Assembly: GCA_964631745.1 (NCBI GenBank)
Contig: CAZVWV010000157.1
Location: 1-7,843 of the forward strand
Direction of reading: 5' to 3'
DNA from: CAZVWV01 sp964631745
GTDB taxonomy: Bacteria > Bdellovibrionota_C > UBA2361 > JBGSMV01
Length of the DNA stretch: 7,843 nt
Numbering within the stretch: position 1 is the first letter of the stretch; each line of letters opens with the position of its first letter. The notes beneath the pieces were generated by a model. The model saw only the letters and a program-made list of their open reading frames with translations, did no database searches and was not told where the DNA came from. Positions 5,750 through 7,843 of the stretch are shown here, one piece after another. The translations under genes and the position numbers were made by a program.

Positions 5750-6943
5750 TTATGGCTCCGCTCGACTGGCCGGGAGCAAGCTGTCGCAGATATTTGCCGC
5801 TTTGTCATAAGCTGAGACTTCCGCCTCGCGACGCAAAGCGCTTACAACCTCGCTTAAGCCAGTCTTAATTTCCAGTCTGCGCGCATCATTAAACAGCAAC
5901 TCCTCCATCTCTTGTACCAAGTTCGCAGGCGACACGGCGCGTTGCACCAATTCTCTTACAGTGCCGGATCGAATCAGGTTCACAATGGAATATTCTTTTG
6001 TTCTCACCATGGCGCGCACGATAATCTCGCTAAGAAGGCCGGTCTTGAAGAACATACTAAACGGTAATCCGGCAAAGGCAGCTTCAAGGTTTGAAGTGCC
6101 GGACTTTAGTAAAGCAGCATCAGAGCTACGCATGACAGAAAAAGGATCGTCAGAGATCAGCTTAAGATGCGGCGCCGCCTTAATAATATTTCCGAGCAGC
6201 TCTGAGGGCAGGTTCTTCGCCAATGATACAACTATTTGTACCTCCGGATGTTTTGCGACAAATCGGATCGATGCCTCTTTTAAGATCTCCATGTGGCGAT
6301 CGATCTCTTTCGTGCGGCTCCCCGGAAATAGAGCAAAAATGGGGCGTTTTGGGTTAAGTTCGTGCCTTTCGCAGAACTGAACGCGATCTTTTAAGGTGAA
6401 AGGAGTAGCGTCGAATTTGGAACAAAAGGGGTGCCCAATAAATTTCGCATTGTTGTAGCCGTGGGCTACGTAAAATTTCTCTTCGAAGGGATAAATTAAC
6501 CCGGCCGCATCAATGTATTTTGCAATCGTTTTGATACGGCCCTCACGCCAAGCCCAAACACTTGGAGGTATAAAATAGAAAGTCTTAATTCCGAGTCCGT
6601 GAGCGAATTTGGCTAGTCGTAGATTGAAATCAGGGAAGTCCACAAGCACTAATAAGTCGGGGCGGCGCTCCTGACACACGCGCTTGAGCAAAGCTAATGC
6701 CGCGAAAATCTTTCGTATGTTCAGCGCCACATCGACAAAGCCCATAACCGACGCTTCTTTCTCGGAATCGACAAAAGTTTCGCAGCCCGCTCCGCGCAAA
6801 GCCTGACCTCCCATGCCAAATAATTCTATTTTGTCGCCGATTTTGCGCTTTAGCGCTGCGGCAAGCAGGGCTGCATGCTCATCCCCCGAAAGTTCGCCCG
6901 CTGAAACCATCACTTTTATTGGGTTTTTGTTAATTTTTAACAT
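5750..6943 (-). CDS. lpxB: Lipid-A-disaccharide synthase LpxB
   Basis: LpxB joins UDP-2,3-diacylglucosamine to lipid X (2,3-diacylglucosamine 1-phosphate), giving the tetraacyl-disaccharide 1-phosphate of lipid A. It acts at the inner face of the cytoplasmic membrane. The 397-aa product has the glycosyltransferase family 19 motifs in order: AGELSGD at 15-21, VDFPDFN at 101-107 (its Asp region corresponds to the catalytic Asp of E. coli LpxB), IPPSVWAWREGR at 125-136, YPFE at 151-154, FIGHP at 168-172, LFPGSRTKEI at 205-214 and KSGTSNLEAA at 280-289. Length is close to the E. coli enzyme (382 aa). The ATG at 6943 has only a weak upstream purine stretch (AGGAAAAATAAAGAA). lpxB stands alone here, without lpxA, lpxD, fabZ or lpxK beside it, and is divergent from the rRNA operon. 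It shows that the host makes lipid A. Confidence 0.97.
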   Translation of the reverse strand: MLKINKNPIKVMVSAGELSGDEHAALLAAALKRKIGDKIELFGMGGQALRGAGCETFVDSEKEASVMGFVDVALNIRKIFAALALLKRVCQERRPDLLVLVDFPDFNLRLAKFAHGLGIKTFYFIPPSVWAWREGRIKTIAKYIDAAGLIYPFEEKFYVAHGYNNAKFIGHPFCSKFDATPFTLKDRVQFCERHELNPKRPIFALFPGSRTKEIDRHMEILKEASIRFVAKHPEVQIVVSLAKNLPSELLGNIIKAAPHLKLISDDPFSVMRSSDAALLKSGTSNLEAAFAGLPFSMFFKTGLLSEIIVRAMVRTKEYSIVNLIRSGTVRELVQRAVSPANLVQEMEELLFNDARRLEIKTGLSEVVSALRREAEVSAYDKAANICDSLLPASRAEP

Positions 6944-6968
6944 TTCTTTATTTTTCCTAGTGACATTA

Positions 6969-6998
6969 TTGACATTTCGGGAAGGAAATTGCTAATAT
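6969..6998 (+). promoter_or_regulatory. Candidate rRNA operon promoter
   Basis: A perfect TTGACA (6969-6974) is followed after 18 bases by TAATAT (6993-6998, four of six matches). It faces the 16S gene and lies just upstream of the divergent lpxB start. Transcription would begin near 7005, giving a leader of about 590 bases. A related TGACATTAT / TGACATTTC duplication overlaps the -35. No better promoter was found between here and the 16S gene, though one nearer to it cannot be excluded. Confidence 0.45.
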
Positions 6999-7166
6999 CT
7001 CTACCTCGCTGCTGAGAAGGATTTTCTCAATAAAATCAATAAGTTGGCGAATTGACGGCTATTGTAGCAATTTACTTGCTCGGTTTTCGTTCGGTTTGTG
7101 TTCTTGGCAGCTGGCTATTTCAAAACCAGGTTATGGGTAGAGGCTGTTTAGTTTCGGAATGCAGCA

Positions 7167-7208
7167 ATACTGTTTGTTCAACATCTAGCGATGTTGAGAC
7201 GATGGTGT
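7167..7208 (+). repeat. Leader hairpin 1
   Basis: The inner stem TCAACATC (7178-7185) pairs perfectly with GATGTTGA (7190-7197) around a TAGC loop. An outer stem, 7167-7174 with 7201-7208, pairs with several G-U pairs across a small internal loop. TACTGTTTGTTCAAC at 7168-7182 is repeated exactly in hairpin 5. Confidence 0.75.
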
Positions 7209-7216
7209 AGAATTAT

Positions 7217-7244
7217 TGCTTTGGCATTTAACGATGTTGAAGCA
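7217..7244 (+). repeat. Leader hairpin 2
   Basis: TGCTTTGGCATT (7217-7228) pairs over all 12 positions with GATGTTGAAGCA (7233-7244) around a TAAC loop. Four of these pairs are G-U, so the stem is continuous only in plus-strand RNA. The right arm GATGTTGA is the same as in hairpins 1 and 3, while the left arm has changed. Confidence 0.7.
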
Positions 7245-7294
7245 TTAGATAGTTCGGCTCTTAATTGAGTCGAGATGTCTCCGGAGCGAAAACG

Positions 7295-7306
7295 TTTAAC
7301 AATTTA
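7295..7306 (+). promoter_or_regulatory. boxA-like TTTAACAATTTA in the rRNA leader
   Basis: TTTAACAATTTA equals the second half of the E. coli rRNA leader boxA region, but the first half (TGCTC) is replaced by AAACG. Its place in a 16S leader makes an antitermination role possible. The match is partial. Confidence 0.25.
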
Positions 7307-7345
7307 GGTTTTTTATAAGGTTCCGCTTGAGCAATTTCTAGTTTT

Positions 7346-7377
7346 GTTGTTTTAACATCTAACGATGTTGAAACGAT
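7346..7377 (+). repeat. Leader hairpin 3
   Basis: GTTGTTTTAACATC (7346-7359) pairs with GATGTTGAAACGAT (7364-7377) in an uninterrupted 14-bp stem if G-U pairs are counted, capped by TAAC. This is the longest continuous stem of the five. Confidence 0.75.
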
Positions 7378-7411
7378 TGTTGGTTCAACATTTAACGATG
7401 TCGAGCCAATG
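7378..7411 (+). repeat. Leader hairpin 4
   Basis: TCAACATT (7385-7392) and GATGTCGA (7397-7404) close a TAAC loop with one A-C mismatch. The outer stem TTGG (7380-7383) with CCAA (7406-7409) is unlike that of the other copies yet still pairs. It abuts hairpin 3 directly. Confidence 0.7.
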
Positions 7412-7456
7412 TAAATAAACTAGATGTCAATAAATATGTGCAGGGCAACAATTTAC

Positions 7457-7498
7457 GTACTGTTTGTTCAACGCCTCACGGTGTTGCGACGACAGTAC
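7457..7498 (+). repeat. Leader hairpin 5
   Basis: The inner stem CAACGCC (7469-7475) pairs with GGTGTTG (7480-7486) around TCAC, with one G-U pair. The outer stem GTACTG (7457-7462) pairs perfectly with CAGTAC (7493-7498). Where hairpin 1 has G-U pairs in the outer stem, this copy has Watson-Crick pairs at the same positions. Confidence 0.75.
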
Positions 7499-7501
7499 AA
7501 A

Positions 7502-7525
7502 ATATCCTTAATTTATTAAGGATAT
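7502..7525 (+). repeat. Perfect 10-bp hairpin upstream of 16S
   Basis: ATATCCTTAA (7502-7511) pairs perfectly with TTAAGGATAT (7516-7525) around TTTA. AAGGATATCCTT (7518-7529) is also a perfect palindrome overlapping the next hairpin, so two folds compete. Confidence 0.6.
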
Positions 7526-7578
7526 CCTTCTTTCAGGCTACTTACGCAGGGAAGAAGGCGGTGCGTCTCAGCGCACTG
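7526..7578 (+). other. Paired hairpins directly ahead of 16S, possible processing site
   Basis: CCTTCTT (7526-7532) pairs with AAGAAGG (7552-7558), and GTGCG (7561-7565) pairs with CGCAC (7572-7576). Pre-16S leaders carry processing structures here in many bacteria. In the usual arrangement the main RNase III stem pairs with sequence beyond the 16S 3' end, which is outside the window, so the role is inferred from position only. Confidence 0.35.
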
Positions 7579-7594
7579 TAGTAGCAGATTTTTT

Positions 7595-7843
7595 TAATCT
7601 GAGAGTTTGATCCTGGCTCAGAATGAACGCTGGCGGCGTGCCTAAGACATGCAAGTCGAACGAGAAAGTAGCAATATGAGTATAGTGGCGCACGGGTGAG
7701 TAGTACTTGGGTAATGTACCCATTCACTGGGGATAACCAGGCGAAAGCTTGGCTAATACCGAATGATCCGGGGAAGCTTCGGCTTTTACCGGTAAAGGCG
7801 TAAGCCGTGAAGAGAGCAGTCTGAATCCGATTAGCTAGTTGGC
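7595..7843 (+). rRNA. rrs: 16S ribosomal RNA, 5' part (cut by window end)
   Basis: GAGTTTGATCCTGGCTCAG, the universal 16S start, lies at 7603-7621. It is followed by AACGCTGGCGGCGTG, ACATGCAAGTCGAACG, GGCGCACGGGTGAGTA, CTAATACCG and GATTAGCTAGTTGG. By comparison with E. coli numbering, where this conserved block begins at base 9, the mature 5' end should be near 7595. About 249 bases (helices of V1 and V2) are present. The V1/V2 sequence does not match a common cultured group that I can name. No anti-Shine-Dalgarno region is in the window. Confidence 0.98.

Larger units (their letters stand above)
6999..7594 (+). other. Long pre-16S leader with an array of related hairpins
   Basis: No gene is visible between lpxB and the 16S gene. 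The stretch begins with a small hairpin (TGAGAA 7013-7018 with TTCTCA 7024-7029). It then holds three copies of CAATTTA (7068, 7300, 7449), five related stem-loops (7167-7498, listed separately) and three closely spaced hairpins just before 16S (7502-7578). If the promoter at 6969 is right, all of this is transcribed as rRNA leader. Confidence 0.55.

Noticed and set aside
7167..7498. Reading the leader repeats as a CRISPR array
   Set aside because: Repeat-to-repeat distances are irregular (about 33 to 131 bases), the copies are strongly diverged and no cas gene is present.
7542..7727. 61-codon minus-strand frame over the 16S start
   Set aside because: It is antisense to rRNA and has no coding support.

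Overview
The window looks like chromosomal DNA from a Gram-negative bacterium. It carries lpxB (lipid A disaccharide synthase) and ends in the first part of a 16S rRNA gene. The visible 16S 5' domain (GCGGCGTGCCTAAG, then ACATGCAAGTCGAACG) does not match any well-known cultured group that I can name. A deep-branching lineage, perhaps on the PVC/candidate-phylum side, is a weak guess.

Layout: (1) 103-3963, plus strand: a two-gene unit of a 1,039-aa SNF2-family helicase and a small class I SAM-dependent methyltransferase. It is followed by a GC-rich hairpin with a T-run that probably ends the transcript. (2) About 4141-4994: a more AT-rich accessory stretch. It holds the C-terminal remnant of a tyrosine recombinase, then a small protein whose promoter sits so close that the mRNA should be leaderless, then an overlapping retropepsin-like aspartic protease gene interrupted by one in-frame TGA. 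(3) 5109-5198, minus strand: tRNA-Ser(CGA). The remnant beside a tRNA 3' end suggests an old integrated element. (4) 5281-5595: a perfect 13-bp inverted repeat and, on the minus strand, a gene with a strong ribosome binding site encoding a 78-aa, apparently disordered protein without aromatic residues. (5) 5750-6943, minus strand: lpxB. (6) 6944-7594: a divergent intergenic region ahead of the rRNA operon with a TTGACA-type promoter facing the 16S gene. (7) 7595-7843: 16S rRNA, cut by the window edge.

The most striking unexplained structure lies in the rRNA leader. Five hairpins, related by an inner stem and a U-A/C-G/A-C type tetraloop, lie between 7167 and 7498. Their outer stems differ in sequence yet keep pairing, often through G-U pairs that work only in RNA of the 16S sense. 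This looks like a repeated structured RNA element in the pre-rRNA leader. I know of no described family that matches it.

The second point of interest is the small-protein/retropepsin gene pair with its leaderless start and nonsense codon. The helicase/methyltransferase unit and lpxB are otherwise ordinary, and no defence, CRISPR or secondary-metabolite system is visible.
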